From Luidia sarsii (lineage: Eukaryota; Echinodermata; Asteroidea; Paxillosida; Luidiidae), in assembly GCA_949987565.1 (NCBI GenBank), contig OX465107.1, positions 10,855,721-10,919,720 on the forward strand: DNA of 64,000 nt, read 5' to 3'. Positions 46,277 through 56,741 of this stretch are shown here, piece by piece. Made by a program: the position numbers and the translations under genes. Under the pieces are notes generated by a model. That model ran no database searches and was not told the origin of the DNA. It saw nothing but the letters and a program-made list of their open reading frames with translations. Positions within the stretch are counted from its first letter, which is position 1. Every line of letters begins with the position of its first letter.

Positions 46277-47088
46277 TTTCTTCTTCTTCTTCTTTTTCTG
46301 GTCGGAAAAATCCCTTAGACAAAGCACAGGGTTTTTCTGGAGGGCACTTTTGCCATTGAACAAACTTTGATTTTTTTCAAACTTGACAAATGCATAGAGC
46401 CCTTGCTGAAGTTGTGCACAGATTTCTTTAAAACTTCATGACGTCACCACGTGTCACGTGACAGCGCTTTAAAGGGGCAAATTTAAAACTCCAATAAAAG
46501 CAAAAGTACAATTTATTTTGGTTTCAATTTTGCAGTATATCTAAGTTGGGAAAAGGTGTATCCAAAAATTACCCTCATTTGATCGTGACGTCATCTCATG
46601 AATATTAATGAGGTCATGAACTTTTGCGATTTTAACATTCAATTAAGCATATTTGGCCAACGGAGCAAGATTTTTTTCATTTTTTCGTTTATATCTATTG
46701 GGGATGTAGTTTAAAAACACCCTCCGGGGCCAAAATTCCATGACGCAATCGTGACGTCATCAAAATGCGTGTTTTTAAAACGTATATTTGCCAAAGGTCA
46801 ATCGTCTCGAAATTTGGTAGGCATTTAGCTATTGGGCTAGACATTCTAAATCCTGAGTTTCGAAGCAATCGACCATGGTTCAGAATTATTATGATTTTTT
46901 GAAAAATATAATGAAGTCCCATACACTTTGTGCACAAAATATGCACATGCGTTTTGGGGTAGGAATGGAGGTTACGGGTTCGAACCCGCTGATGTCAATT
47001 TTTTTTCATCAATTTTTTTTTTTTTTTTAAAGAGAACCAAATGCGGAAAAGCGTTATGTTCTGTTAGCCAACAGACATAAATCTGTAG
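46277..47088 (+). repeat. Array 4 unit R
   Basis: It starts with the TTC stretch and has no palindrome module. The B box has lost a base (GGTTCGAACCC). It ends ATAAATCTGTAG. Confidence 0.88.
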
Positions 47089-47093
47089 TTTTT

Positions 47094-48045
47094 AGCTTTT
47101 CCGCCGCGAAGCGGAAAAGCTATTTTTGTTGTTCTGATTTTTTTTTTTAGCTTTTCCGCCGCGTAGCGGAAAAGCTATTGTTCTTGTTCTGATTTTTAGC
47201 TTGTCCGCCGCATAGCGGAAAAGCTATTGTTCTTGTTCTGATTTTTTTTTTTTTTCTTCTTTTTCTGGTCGAAAAAATCCCATAGACAAAGCACAGGGTT
47301 TTTCTGTCCGGCACTTTTGCCATTGAACACACTTGGATTTTTTTCAAACTTGGCAAATGCATAAAGCCATTGTTGAACTAGTGCACAGTTGTTTTGAAAA
47401 TGTCATGACGTCATCATGTGTCACGTGACAGCGCTTTAAAGGTGCAAAATTCAAACTCAATTTTAAGAAAAAATGCAATTTCGTTGGGTTTCAATTTTGC
47501 ACTATATCTAAGTTGGGAAAAGGTGTATCCGAAAATTGCCCTCATTTGATCGTGACGTCATCTCATGAATATTAATGAGGTCATGAACTTTTGCTATTTT
47601 AACATTCAATTGAGCATATTTGGCCAACGGAGCAAGATTTTTTTCATTTTTTCGGTTATATCTATTGGGCATGTAGTTTAGAAACACCCTCCGGGGCCAA
47701 AATGCCATGACGCAATTGTGACGTCATCAAAATGCGTGTTTTTGAAACACATATTAGCCAAAGCTCAATCTTCTTGATATTTGGTGGGCTGTTACATGTA
47801 GCTATTGGGCTAGACATTCAAAATCCTGAGTTTGGAACCAATCGACCATTGTTCATAATTATTATGATTTTTTTAATGTTATAATGAAGTCCCATATACT
47901 TTGTGCACGAAATATGCACGTGCGTTTTGGGGTAGAAATTGAGGTTACGGGTTCGATTCCCTCTGATGTCAATTTTTTTTTTTTTTAAGAGAACCAGATG
48001 CGGAAAAGCGTTATGTCCTGTTAGCCAACAGACATAAATCTCTAG
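47094..48045 (+). repeat. Array 4 unit S
   Basis: Three palindrome modules at the start. The B box GGTTCGATTCC (47950-47960) still fits the consensus although the stem is damaged. The end is complete. Confidence 0.88.
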
Positions 48046-48047
48046 TT

Positions 48048-48954
48048 AGCTTTTCCGCCGCTTCCAGGGAAGCGGAAAAGCTATATATCTGTTGTTCAGC
48101 TTTTTTAGCTTTTCCGTTCCATACGGAAAAGCTATTGTTCTTGTTCTGATTTTTTTTTTTTTCTTCTTCTTCTTTTTCTGGTCGGAATAATCCCTTAGAC
48201 TTTGTACAGGGTTTTAGTAAGCGCCACTTTGGCCATTGAACACACTTGGATTTTTTTGAAACTTTGCAAATGTATAGAGCCCATGCTGAAGTTGTGCACA
48301 GTTGTCTTTAAAACTTCATGACGTCACCACGTGTCACGTGACAGCGCTTTAAAGGGGCAAATTTAAAACTCCAATAAAAGCAAAAGTACAATTTATTTTG
48401 GTTTCAATTTTGCAGTATATCTAAGTTGGGAAAAGGTGTATCCAAAAATTGCCCTCATTTGATCGTGACGTCATCTCATGAATATTAATGAGGTCATAAC
48501 ATTTTAAGATTTTAACATTCAATTGAGCATATTTGGCCAACAGAGCAAGATATTTTTCATTTTTTCGATTATGTCTATTGGGGATGTAGTTTAGAAACGC
48601 CCTCCAGGGCCAAAATGCCATGACGCAATCGTGATGTCATCAAAATGCGTGTTTTTAAAACGCATATTTGTCGAAGGTCAATCGTCTCGAAATTTGGTGG
48701 GCATTTAGCTATCGAGCTAGACATTCTAAATCCTGAGTTTGGAAGCAATTGACCATTGTTCAGAATTATTATGATTTTTTGAAAAATATAATGATGTCCC
48801 ATACACTTTGTGCACAAAATATGCACGTGCGTTTTGGGTTAGGAATGGAGGTTACAGGTTCGAACCCGCTGATGTCAATTTTTTATTTTTTATTTAAGAG
48901 AACCAGATGCGGAAAAGCGTTATGTTCTGTTAGCAAACAGACATAAATCTCTAG
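48048..48954 (+). repeat. Array 4 unit T
   Basis: It opens with the CGCTTCCAGGGAAGCG long-loop palindrome also seen at 14498, followed by the TTCCAT variant. The B box has lost a base. The end CTAG at 48951-48954 borders unique intron DNA. Confidence 0.88.
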
Positions 48955-49213
48955 TTTGCATAATTCTTGTTATGTTTCTGTTATCCGTAAACCAACAAAT
49001 TTTCTGTCCTTCCAGACATGGCAAAAATTACTTTAATGCTGTATTAAGCATTCCATGATGCTGGAATATTAATGCACTTGAAGATTTCTTTTGTCTTCAA
49101 ATGTACACCCATACCTACAGCAGAGAATTTTGCTCTGTCCACCATTTTTATTAATTTATTTCTTTTCTTAATCATGTCTATACCTTTGCCAATTATATTT
49201 CGTCCTCGTCGTC

Positions 49214-49356
49214 GAGACTCACTGTGTATTATTGTCCCTGGTAATACGGTTTGCACCACCCTTTGAAGAAAATGGATCATTCCTTCATTCATAAAAATGC
49301 AAATTAGCCCCAGCAGGCTGGGCATAAGACCCCCAAGAAACCACTGAAGCATGTCT
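49214..49356 (+). repeat. DIRS left inverted terminal repeat
   Basis: 143 bp starting GAGACTCACTGTGTATTATT and matching the reverse complement of 53767-53909 essentially base for base. Confidence 0.93.
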
Positions 49357-49485
49357 TTGTTTCTTGTGGTACGGTATAGCACGCACGTATTGGACACTAC
49401 GTCTAGTTTTTTTCATGCACTTACCAACTCTTAGCTATCAAACTGTTCAACCTTCGGTATTTTGGTGTAACTTACGAATAACGAT

Positions 49486-50904
49486 ATGTCGGCAAGGAAA
49501 GGAAAGTCTACCGACAAGCACTCCAGCAGTAAGGAGGTGCCTGGACTAGCCACGAGACCGCCGTCTACGGTCTCTTCTGCCCCGTCGACCTCGCCAGGCC
49601 TCGAAGAAGTGCGTCGGTCACAGGCCCCAGCCTCGCCTTGGGCTGGGGGACCTCGTGCAGAAACCGGGCCGCCTTGCCCAGTTTCCGCAACCAGCACTGG
49701 AGAGTCTCGCAACCCTGCGAGGAAAATTCCACCACATGTTACACATGTGGTGGGAAGTGAGTCCGGATTGACCTCGCCTTGGGTCGTCCCTCACAATCAG
49801 CCAGGCTCGGCGTTCCCCGGTCAACAATGGAACAACCCGCCCACAGTCAGCGGGCAGCAGCCATTCAATATGGCGGCGCCCATGGGCCCGCCGTATTGGG
49901 TTCCGTGGTACAACTCGGCACAACAACAATGGCCTCCTACCGCTACCCAACAGATGTATCAGCCACATCAGGGAATTCCTTCGTCTCCAGGACAGCCCTC
50001 CCTTCCTCCGCCGCCGAGTCCGAACTTTTGGGGCGGAAATGTAGACTCTGTGAGTGTTCAACCGGCAGTTACGGAGATCGGTGGCGACACAGCTACAGAC
50101 GCTGATTTGGATTCCCTCGATCCCGATCATGGGACTGGGTTTCGTAACCCTTACCGCAAGGCAACGGGTGTTCCAGTGACTGACAAAGTCCTCTCCTGGT
50201 GGGCAGACCTACGTTCCAACAAATTGGGACACGAGGAATTGAAGGAGGAGACTTCAGCTAATCAAGTACCGCTCGATCAGGAACTGCATTTCAAGGCTCC
50301 TGAACTACCAAGCCAGGTAAAGTCATCCTTCAAGGAAGCTCGATCATCGCTAGTTATCCAGGATGACAAGCTCAAGGACTCTCATAATCATTTCCTCAAA
50401 GCAGCGTTACCACTGACCCATCTCTTCGATGCTTTGGTGGATTCTTCCTGTCCAGAGACAGTCGACTCCAGTGTTGTGAAAGATCATGTCACCTCTGCAC
50501 TGATCCTGCTTGGGTCGGCAAGCCAGAGTCTCGCTTTGGCCAGACAACACGCTTTTGATGAGCTTCTCGACAAGCGTTTTGACAGCCTCAAACGAAATTC
50601 TCCATCGATGAGCCATCTTTTCGGTGGAAACCTGGTCAAGGACATAGAGGACGCAGAGAAAGCGAACAAACTGGCTGCCAAAGTGACCAAGACTGCAACA
50701 TCTTCTGCAGGGCCATATAAGGAAAAAAGATTTTCTCCTTATTATTCGGCGTTGAATAGAAAATTTCAGGGCAACAGCTCCTTTCAGCGGCAATCATCGG
50801 GTTACGCTCCGAAGCCCAAGTATGCGGCCTATAAATCTGCACCCTCAAGCCGTGGCAGATTCAGATCAGAGCGAGGTTCGTCTGACCCGAAGTCAAAAAA
50901 GTAG
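49486..50904 (+). CDS. DIRS ORF1 (gag-like) protein, 472 aa
   Basis: An uninterrupted 472-codon frame starting at ATG 49486. The N-terminal ~180 residues are Ser/Pro/Gly-rich with low complexity. From about residue 210 a folded-looking part begins (VLSWWADLRSNKLG, then a Leu/Ala-rich helical stretch LILLGSASQSLALARQHAFD). The C-terminus is basic and rich in Ser/Tyr/Arg (RGRFRSERGSSDPKSKK), suiting RNA binding. No zinc knuckle is present. Position, length and composition fit the DIRS ORF1 product, presumed structural. ORF2 begins just after its TAG stop. Confidence 0.8.
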   Translation: MSARKGKSTDKHSSSKEVPGLATRPPSTVSSAPSTSPGLEEVRRSQAPASPWAGGPRAETGPPCPVSATSTGESRNPARKIPPHVTHVVGSESGLTSPWVVPHNQPGSAFPGQQWNNPPTVSGQQPFNMAAPMGPPYWVPWYNSAQQQWPPTATQQMYQPHQGIPSSPGQPSLPPPPSPNFWGGNVDSVSVQPAVTEIGGDTATDADLDSLDPDHGTGFRNPYRKATGVPVTDKVLSWWADLRSNKLGHEELKEETSANQVPLDQELHFKAPELPSQVKSSFKEARSSLVIQDDKLKDSHNHFLKAALPLTHLFDALVDSSCPETVDSSVVKDHVTSALILLGSASQSLALARQHAFDELLDKRFDSLKRNSPSMSHLFGGNLVKDIEDAEKANKLAAKVTKTATSSAGPYKEKRFSPYYSALNRKFQGNSSFQRQSSGYAPKPKYAAYKSAPSSRGRFRSERGSSDPKSKK

Positions 50905-50921
50905 ATGAATGTTCATGTATT

Positions 50922-51752
50922 TTGTTCAAGACTGGTCGTCTTCAATATTTTGTTGATAATTGGCATTCCCTTACATCAGACAGTTGGATACTTCAGTCAG
51001 TTGTTGGTCATAAAATAGAATTCTTAGAAGTTCCTTTTCAATCTCAACACAGAATACCTGTTACAGATATGAACTCTCGATCTCGAGTAGAGATCGTTCA
51101 GAAGGAAGTTCAAAAGCTTTTGGTTAAAGGGGCTATCACCGTGGAAGAACCGGTGACTGGTCAGTTTGTCTCGTCTTTGTTTTTGGTTCCCAAGAAGTCC
51201 GGAGAGCTCCGTCCTGTTATAAATCTTCGTTCCTTGAATAAGTTTGTTAAATACCAACACTTCAAGATGGAAGGAATAAAATTTGTTAAGGATTTACTTT
51301 TACCAGGAGATTATCTGGGTTCCATTGATCTCAAAGACGCCTATTTTATGGTTCCTGTTCATCGGAAGTACCTTCGTTTCATTTGGCAAGGCCAATTGTT
51401 CCAATTTACATGCCTCCCATTTGGACTGTCCAGTGCCCCTCGAATATTTACCAAGATCCTCAAGCCAGTAGCAGCACAGCTCCGAGCCAAGGGAATTCGA
51501 TGTGTGTTCTATCTAGACGATATACTCATACTGGGCAGTTCCGTGAAAGAATGCAGCAGATATCTCCAGTTCGCAGCAGCTATGCTTCAGAATCTAGGAT
51601 TCATCGTCAACCAGGAAAAGTCACATTTCCTACCTGCACAGCAGATCACATATCTCGGGTTCCTAATCAACTCCGAAACAATGACATTGTCTCTTCCAGT
51701 GGAGAAAGTCAACCATATCGTCAGTCATTGCCAAGAGGTTCAACAAGCGTAA
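50922..51752 (+). pseudogene. DIRS reverse transcriptase domain
   Basis: An open frame of 276 codons with no ATG near its start; its first usable codon is TTG at 50922, 17 nt after the ORF1 stop. It shows RT blocks in order: SLFLVPKKSGELRPVINLRS, YLGSIDLKDAYF (first catalytic Asp), FTCLPFGLSSAPRIF and CVFYLDDILILG (YLDD catalytic site), then YLGFLIN. It ends abruptly at VSHCQEVQQA. The usual stretch between RT and RNase H is absent and RNase H resumes in another frame, pointing to an internal deletion with frame change around 51745-51755. Confidence 0.88.
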
Positions 51753-52741
51753 GAATTTGGAACGGCCAAACACTTCTCAACCCGACACCGGATGTAGTGA
51801 TCCAAACAGACGCATCACTCCAAGGGTGGGGTGCTTGCATGGCCGAAGTTCGCACAGGCGGCAGATGGTCGCAACCAGAACAAAATCTACACATCAACCA
51901 TCTAGAGCTGCTGTCAGTGTACTATGCCCTTCGGGCATTGGTGCACCATCTACACAACCTACACATCCGTCTACAAGTGGACAACACGACAGTCATGTCG
52001 TACATCAGCCACAAAGGGGGGACTCACTCTCCAGAATTGTCATCCCTTGCAGTGGAGATCTGGACATGGTGTCTACACAGGGAGATAACGTTGTCCGTAG
52101 AATATCTCCCAGGAGCAGAAAACGTCATAGCATACGAATTGTCACGAAACTTCAACGATCGGACAGAGTGGCATCTCCTCCCGGAAATTTTCAGAGCAGT
52201 TCTGAAAGAAATGAACTTTCACCCTTCAATCGATCTGTTTGCGTCACGGCTCAACAGGCAGCTCCCGCGATTCGTATCGTGGCACCCAGATCCACAAGCA
52301 TGGCAAGTGGACGCATTCACCATCAGCTGGTGCAACATAGCAGCATATCTGTTTCCTCCATTCAGCCTGCTCTCAAGATGCCTTCAGAAAATTCAAGCAG
52401 AAGAAGCCACAGTTCTGTTAGTCGCACCGGTTTGGAAAACACAACCATGGTATCCACTAATGTTAAAGCTGGCAGTAAAAACACCAGTACTGTTGCCACA
52501 GCGTCCAGATCTTCTCCAATTATGTCACAATCTTCAACACCATCCCATGCACAAGGTGATGCAGCTGGCCGCTTGGGTGCTATCAGAAGATCACTCACAG
52601 CAAGAGGACTTTCACATAAAGTGTCCTCAGTTATCTTATCTTCATGGAGAAAAGGAACAAATGCTCAATTTGACTCCGCATGGAACCGCTGGAGTCGCTG
52701 GTGTCATCGACGACACTTGGATCCAGTTCAAGCACCTTTAG
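51753..52741 (+). pseudogene. DIRS RNase H and methyltransferase-like domain
   Basis: This frame resumes with LLNPTPDVVIQTDASLQGWG, the first RNase H Asp. INHLELLSVYYALR (Glu), QVDNTTVMSYI (Asp) and EYLPGAENVIAYELSR follow; ELSR replaces the usual DxxSR, a likely catalytic-Asp substitution. After it comes IDLFASRLNRQLPRFVSWHP and YLFPPFSLLSRCL, the domain described in DIRS elements as a DAM-like N6-adenine methyltransferase. The frame overlaps the start of the recombinase gene, a typical DIRS arrangement. Confidence 0.85.
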
Positions 52742-53566
52742 CGGAAGTTTTGGAGTTTCTCCATACATTGTTAGAAGATGGGCTACAATATAGGACAATA
52801 AATGTCTACAGATCGGCTATTTCTTCAGCCCATGTTCAAGTGGAAGATGCTCCTATCGAGCAACATCCTTTAATGACTAGGTTTTTTAAAGGTATCTTTA
52901 ATATTCGGCCACCCAAATTCCAAGTACTCTTTTACTTGGGATGTGGGGAAAGTTCTCTGTTACCTTGGTTCGCTCCCTACAAACAGGAAACTCAACTTGA
53001 GGTTACTGACACTTAAATTGGTCATGCTGGTCACTCTCGTGACAGCAGGACGTTGCTCGTCATTAATCGCTTTGGACTTGCTGCACATGAAGAAGTCCAG
53101 GACAACATTTGAATTTGCTCCAGTCAGCCAGTCTAAATGTTCCTCTGCACGAAGGCCAGTTCCTAGTGTTGTTTTGGCCTGGTATCCGTCAGATCCAAAG
53201 CTTTGTGTTTTTTCAACTTTGGAGATGTATATTCATCGTACACGAATATTTAGACGCCTAGATAACCAGCACTTTACCAGGCTATTTTTATCGTTTGGAA
53301 AGCCTCATCATCCAGTAGTTTCTTCTACTATTGCACGATGGCTGAAAATAGTGATGGCATCATCAGGGATCGATGTCTCACATTATAAAGCACATTCTAC
53401 TCGAGCTGCTTCTACATCTGCAGCAGCAAGAGTAGGACTTCCTACTGCTCAGATTTTACTGACTGCAGACTGGTCATCGGTGAAAACCTTTGGGAAGTTC
53501 TACAAGCGAGATGTACATCTACCATGCTCAGAGGAATATGGAAGAGCAGTCCTGTCTTTGGCTTAG
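52545..53566 (+). pseudogene. DIRS tyrosine recombinase, frameshifted
   Basis: The N-terminal SAM-like part (SSWRKGTNAQFDSAWNRWSR, then FLHTLLEDGLQYRTINVYRS) is read in one frame to about 52912. The catalytic part continues in the next frame from KYSFTWDVGKVLCYLG to the stop at 53566. The catalytic residues are visible: Arg in VTAGRCSSL, the HxxR in KAHSTRAASTSAAA, and the nucleophile in KFYKRDV. The enzyme would integrate circular cDNA without a target duplication. A one-base indel near 52908-52916 breaks the gene. Confidence 0.88.
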
Positions 53567-53574
53567 CGGTGAAA

Positions 53575-53687
53575 TATACACAGTGAGTCTCGACGACGAG
53601 GACGAAATATAATTTCTAATTATGTAAGGGTTCTTACCTGCCATATAATTGGAATTATATGAGGCCGAGGAGGAGAGACTCACCTCC
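53575..53687 (+). repeat. DIRS internal complementary region
   Basis: 53575-53613 is complementary to the left end (from 49191) and 53612-53687 to the right end (53901-53974). The two parts meet at TTTCTAATT. Such a region serves as template to join the ends of the cDNA circle. It lies directly after the recombinase stop. Confidence 0.9.
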
Positions 53688-53766
53688 CTCCCTTGTGCCT
53701 CAGTTCTCTTCAGCCTCCCACCTATCTTTAGCCCTCAGCCAGGACCTTTACATTAGATCTACAAAG

Positions 53767-53909
53767 AGACATGCTTCAGTGGTTTCTTGGGGGTCTTATG
53801 CCCAGCCTGCTGGGGCTAATTTGCATTTTTATGAATGAAGGAATGATCCATTTTCTTCAAAGGGTGGTGCAAACCGTATTACCAGGGACAATAATACACA
53901 GTGAGTCTC
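53767..53909 (-). repeat. DIRS right inverted terminal repeat
   Basis: The reverse complement of 49214-49356. It is followed by the ~65-bp right-specific extension to 53974. Confidence 0.93.
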
Positions 53910-53974
53910 TCCTCCTCGGCCTCATATAATTCCAATTATATGGCAGGTAAGAACCCTTACATAATTAGAAATTT

Positions 53975-54744
53975 TGGCTTTGGTAGCAGAAACATCTGTT
54001 GAAATGCTGCCTGCTTTCTTTAACCTGTGCTCTACTTTCTTGAGCTTCCTGTGTTTATTAACATTGACCTTGTACTACTCCTCATTGCCTTTACGGTGGA
54101 AAAGCTTAAAGCTTTCTGGCTTTCATTCAGACTGCTGAAAGTTTCCCAAGTCTGTTTGAAATCAAATTGTCCAATTCTGACAACAATCTATTTTCACTCT
54201 GACTGACTTTGGTGTCTATGAGGTCAAATATGCTAACCAGATCCATTTTGAGAATTTATGTCAGAAAGAGAGCGTGCAATGAAGCTCTATAAAGACATGT
54301 TAGTAACTGTGCATGTAAGGCTAGAATGGCTCCCCTACACTGCAAACCTTCACTGCCAAATAGGCAGCATTCATGCATACTGTCACGCATTGGCCCTAGA
54401 GAGGACGAGCCGAAGCACAATTACAAAATATATGTGGTCTGCTCCAGCTAAGCCTCGCTGAGCGTTTATTGCATTTTTCAGTACACGTAGGTGGTAGTTT
54501 TGCACACTGTAAAGCCTTAGTGTAACCTGAGCCAATAAACTGGAGTTTGACCAGTTTGATTACAATCAACTGTTGCCTGACCCGAATGGGGCCCCAAGGC
54601 GAAACATAGTAACTCAAGTAATTAACCATAAGTGAGCGAAAAGGCCACAGACTAGAGTGCTAGCAAGATACGCTTGCGAACTGGTTTAGCAAGATACCTA
54701 CACTAAACCACTGCACAGTACTGTGTACATAACTACAAGAAAAA
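53975..54744. other. Intron between DIRS and Ngaro-like elements
   Basis: No gene is seen. At 54577-54615 lies CTGACCCGAATGGGGCCCC, then AAGGCGAAACATAGTAACTC, another Penelope/hammerhead-like fragment. Confidence 0.5.
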
Positions 54745-54860
54745 ACATCGCCCTGCCATGTGAGGAGACCGGCCGAAGACTGGTGGGATGACTTTGCTCC
54801 AGCATGATAGACAATGCTGTCACCGATCACCCAGGTGCAATGAGAACCTGCAAGAGAAAG
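54745..54860 (-). pseudogene. SGNH-hydrolase N-terminal fragment
   Basis: On the minus strand HCTWVIGDSIVYHAGAKSS contains the block I GDS motif with the nucleophilic Ser (codons at 54816-54824), followed by LLTWQGD. SGNH-type esterase domains are known as an extra ORF in some Ngaro and CR1 elements. Only about 35 codons survive, overlapping the end of the recombinase gene in another frame. The remaining catalytic blocks (Gly, Asn, Asp-x-x-His) are absent. Confidence 0.6.
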
Positions 54861-55347
54861 CAGAGACAAGGGCAGAATGAGAAGGAGAGAGCCGGGGGTT
54901 GGGATAGACCCCGGATGGCAGGTATTGGGTGCGGCTAACAATTACGCCGTGCTTGTCGAGGGAGGGAGGGAAAGGATTTTTTTCTGGCCTTATATATGAA
55001 TGGACTGCAAGGGAGGACCAGCGGCCAAAGGTCTGGATTTCAGGGATTGGAATCCCATGTAGGGTGGCTGAAGTGGCTGCCCCAATACGAAAGCTATGGG
55101 CAGTAAAGCCCTGGGTAGGTATACCAAGTCCCTCCAAGGATTTGCGCAACAAATGTCGGAACTGGGACGATGTCAAGGGGGAACCGTCAAAGTGAATGAA
55201 AAATGGGCCTGGGAAGGGCGGGCGGAACCGGAGGTACAAGGAGACCAGGGATACAGGGCATGTGGGGGAGTTGGGCTGGCTGTGGAATCTGAGTTCAACT
55301 GCATGGCCCCTTTGATCGGTCTTCGAATACCTCAGCCTCGTGACCAA
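54860..55347 (-). pseudogene. Ngaro tyrosine recombinase, catalytic part
   Basis: The frame contains TRLRYSKTDQRG (beta-hairpin Lys region), FTAHSFRIGAATSATL (HxxR motif) and FGRWSSLAVHSYIR (Trp/His region and nucleophilic Tyr). These are the hallmark residues of the tyrosine recombinase family and more like Ngaro than the DIRS copy at 52545. It is separated by a frameshift near 55350 from the N-terminal part. Confidence 0.85.
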
Positions 55348-55350
55348 AAT

Positions 55351-55893
55351 CTAACGGTCTTCGCCCTCGAGCCAGATGTCGTGTAGGTTCAATATGCGCT
55401 CGCTTACGCTGGATTTGTTGGGGGCCGTAACTTCATTAATGCGGAAAAACCTGTAAAAGGACAATGAGAACGCTGCGCAGAATAAGGCCAACTCGAGATC
55501 TGATGAAGAGATGGCGGGTATATGGTTGCAGATTCGCACGAGAAGCTCAATTGTTATGGGGCGTCTTGTATCATGGCGGGAGCCTTGTCGGCGGCAACCT
55601 TCCCGCAACTTGCTAACAATGAAACAGTCAGAGGGGTCTGGCCAACCATTGATCTTGTGCACATATGCAGTGGCAGCTGTGTACGTACCAATTGTCGAAG
55701 GGGAAAGCCCCTCCAGGGACAGGTGGGCAATGAACGCAGCCATGTGATTGCTTGGAGCTGGCCAGAGATCAGGAAGACCCACACGATGCCGGAAAAGGAT
55801 GAACCGATCAACGCCCTTGCTATACGTATCCCAGGTACTACCCGCGAAGGAGGTCCGCAGGAGATGAAGGATTTTTGTGTTTATAACTTCCAT
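55351..55893 (-). pseudogene. Ngaro tyrosine recombinase, N-terminal part
   Basis: FAGSTWDTYSKGVDRFILF and LSPSTIGTYTAATAYVHK form the SAM-like core-binding domain. ALFCAAFSLSFYRFFRINEV carries the first catalytic Arg. A frameshift near 55350 separates it from the HxxR/Tyr part. It follows the RNase H region with a short overlap at 55881-55893. Confidence 0.85.
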
Positions 55894-56741
55894 AGAAATG
55901 GCGGGACCTCTAGCCCGTCCATTGCTGCTGAGGGCGCTGCCTCACGGAACCTGCTCATCTGAGAACGGGAGAGTGCATCAGCGATATCATTATAGATTCC
56001 GGGGATGTGACTGGCCTTAACGCTGACATTGAATTTGAGGCATTGGAGGACAAAAAAGCGAATCAGCTTCATAATTTGCCCACACTTTGAGGATCGTTTG
56101 TTAATGATGGCAACCACGGCCGCATTGTCTGACCGAATTACAATCCTTTTACCAGCAAGGGGCTTGACCCACAGCGAAATAGCTATGACCACTGGGAAGA
56201 ACTCCAGCCACGCAATAGAGTGGTTACTATCCCGGACAGGCTGCGGCCAAACCCCATTAAACCACTGGCCCTGAAAATAACCCCCAAAGGCAATGCCAGC
56301 GCTAGTGTCAGTGAAAAATTGGAGGTCTTCATCAAGTGCCCAAAACTGGGCAGGGATAGCAGTTCTACCATTGTAGCTGCGAAGGAACACCTGCCACATG
56401 TGGAGATCCTCCCGGGCCTCCACTGAGAGGCGAACCAAGTGCCAAGGTCGTTGCGCATATTTTGTGGAGTTGATCAGCCGTCTGAGGAAGGCTCTCCCAG
56501 GGGCGACAGCACGGCACACATAGGATAGGGATCCAATGAGTGATTGAAGGGTTCTAAGTGTGATTTTGGAAGGCTTAAGTGCCTCCTGAATCTTTTTGGA
56601 GATGTTGTGGAGTTTGCAGCTGGGAATGGACACTGTTTGTGCGATAGAGTTAATTTCAAGGCCCAAAAAAGTAAGCCGTGTGGTGGGAAGGACTGTCTTG
56701 TCATCTGCTAAGAGCACCCCGAGTTCTGCACATACATACAA
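55881..56741 (-). pseudogene. Ngaro RT thumb and RNase H
   Basis: This 286-codon frame contains TRLTFLGLEINSIAQTVSIP (RT thumb), a connection helix region LRTLQSLIGSLSYVCRAV, and RNase H with FFTDTSAGIAFGGYF (Asp), AWLEFFPVVIAI (Glu), VIRSDNAAVVAIIN (Asp) and HIPGIYNDIADALSR (last Asp). All RNase H catalytic acidic residues are present. It is the longest intact coding piece of this element. Confidence 0.85.

Larger units (their letters stand above)
44387..48954 (+). repeat. Array 4 of the hairpin-ended unit
   Basis: Five complete or near-complete units in perfect head-to-tail order (44387, 45365, 46277, 47094, 48048). They are joined at CTCTAG|TTAGCTTTTC or CTCTAG|TTTCTTCTTC type junctions. 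This is the most regular of the arrays. It ends at 48954, 236 bp before the DIRS element. Confidence 0.92.
49191..53974 (+). mobile_element. DIRS-type tyrosine-recombinase retrotransposon
   Basis: The element has all structural parts of a DIRS retrotransposon: 143-bp inverted terminal repeats (49214-49356, 53767-53909), unequal terminal extensions, and an internal complementary region (53575-53687) that is the reverse complement of the joined left and right ends. It encodes a gag-like ORF1, RT, RNase H, a methyltransferase-like domain and a tyrosine recombinase, and has no target-site duplication. The junction of the two ends in the internal region fixes the borders near 49191 and 53974. Coding frames are broken by at least two lesions. 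Confidence 0.92.

Noticed and set aside
14498..48954. CRISPR array
   Set aside because: The repeats are 0.6-1.2 kb units in a eukaryotic intron, without short regular spacers or cas genes.
49044..49397. 117-codon minus-strand frame at the DIRS left end
   Set aside because: It crosses the element border and the inverted terminal repeat, so it cannot be a conserved gene.
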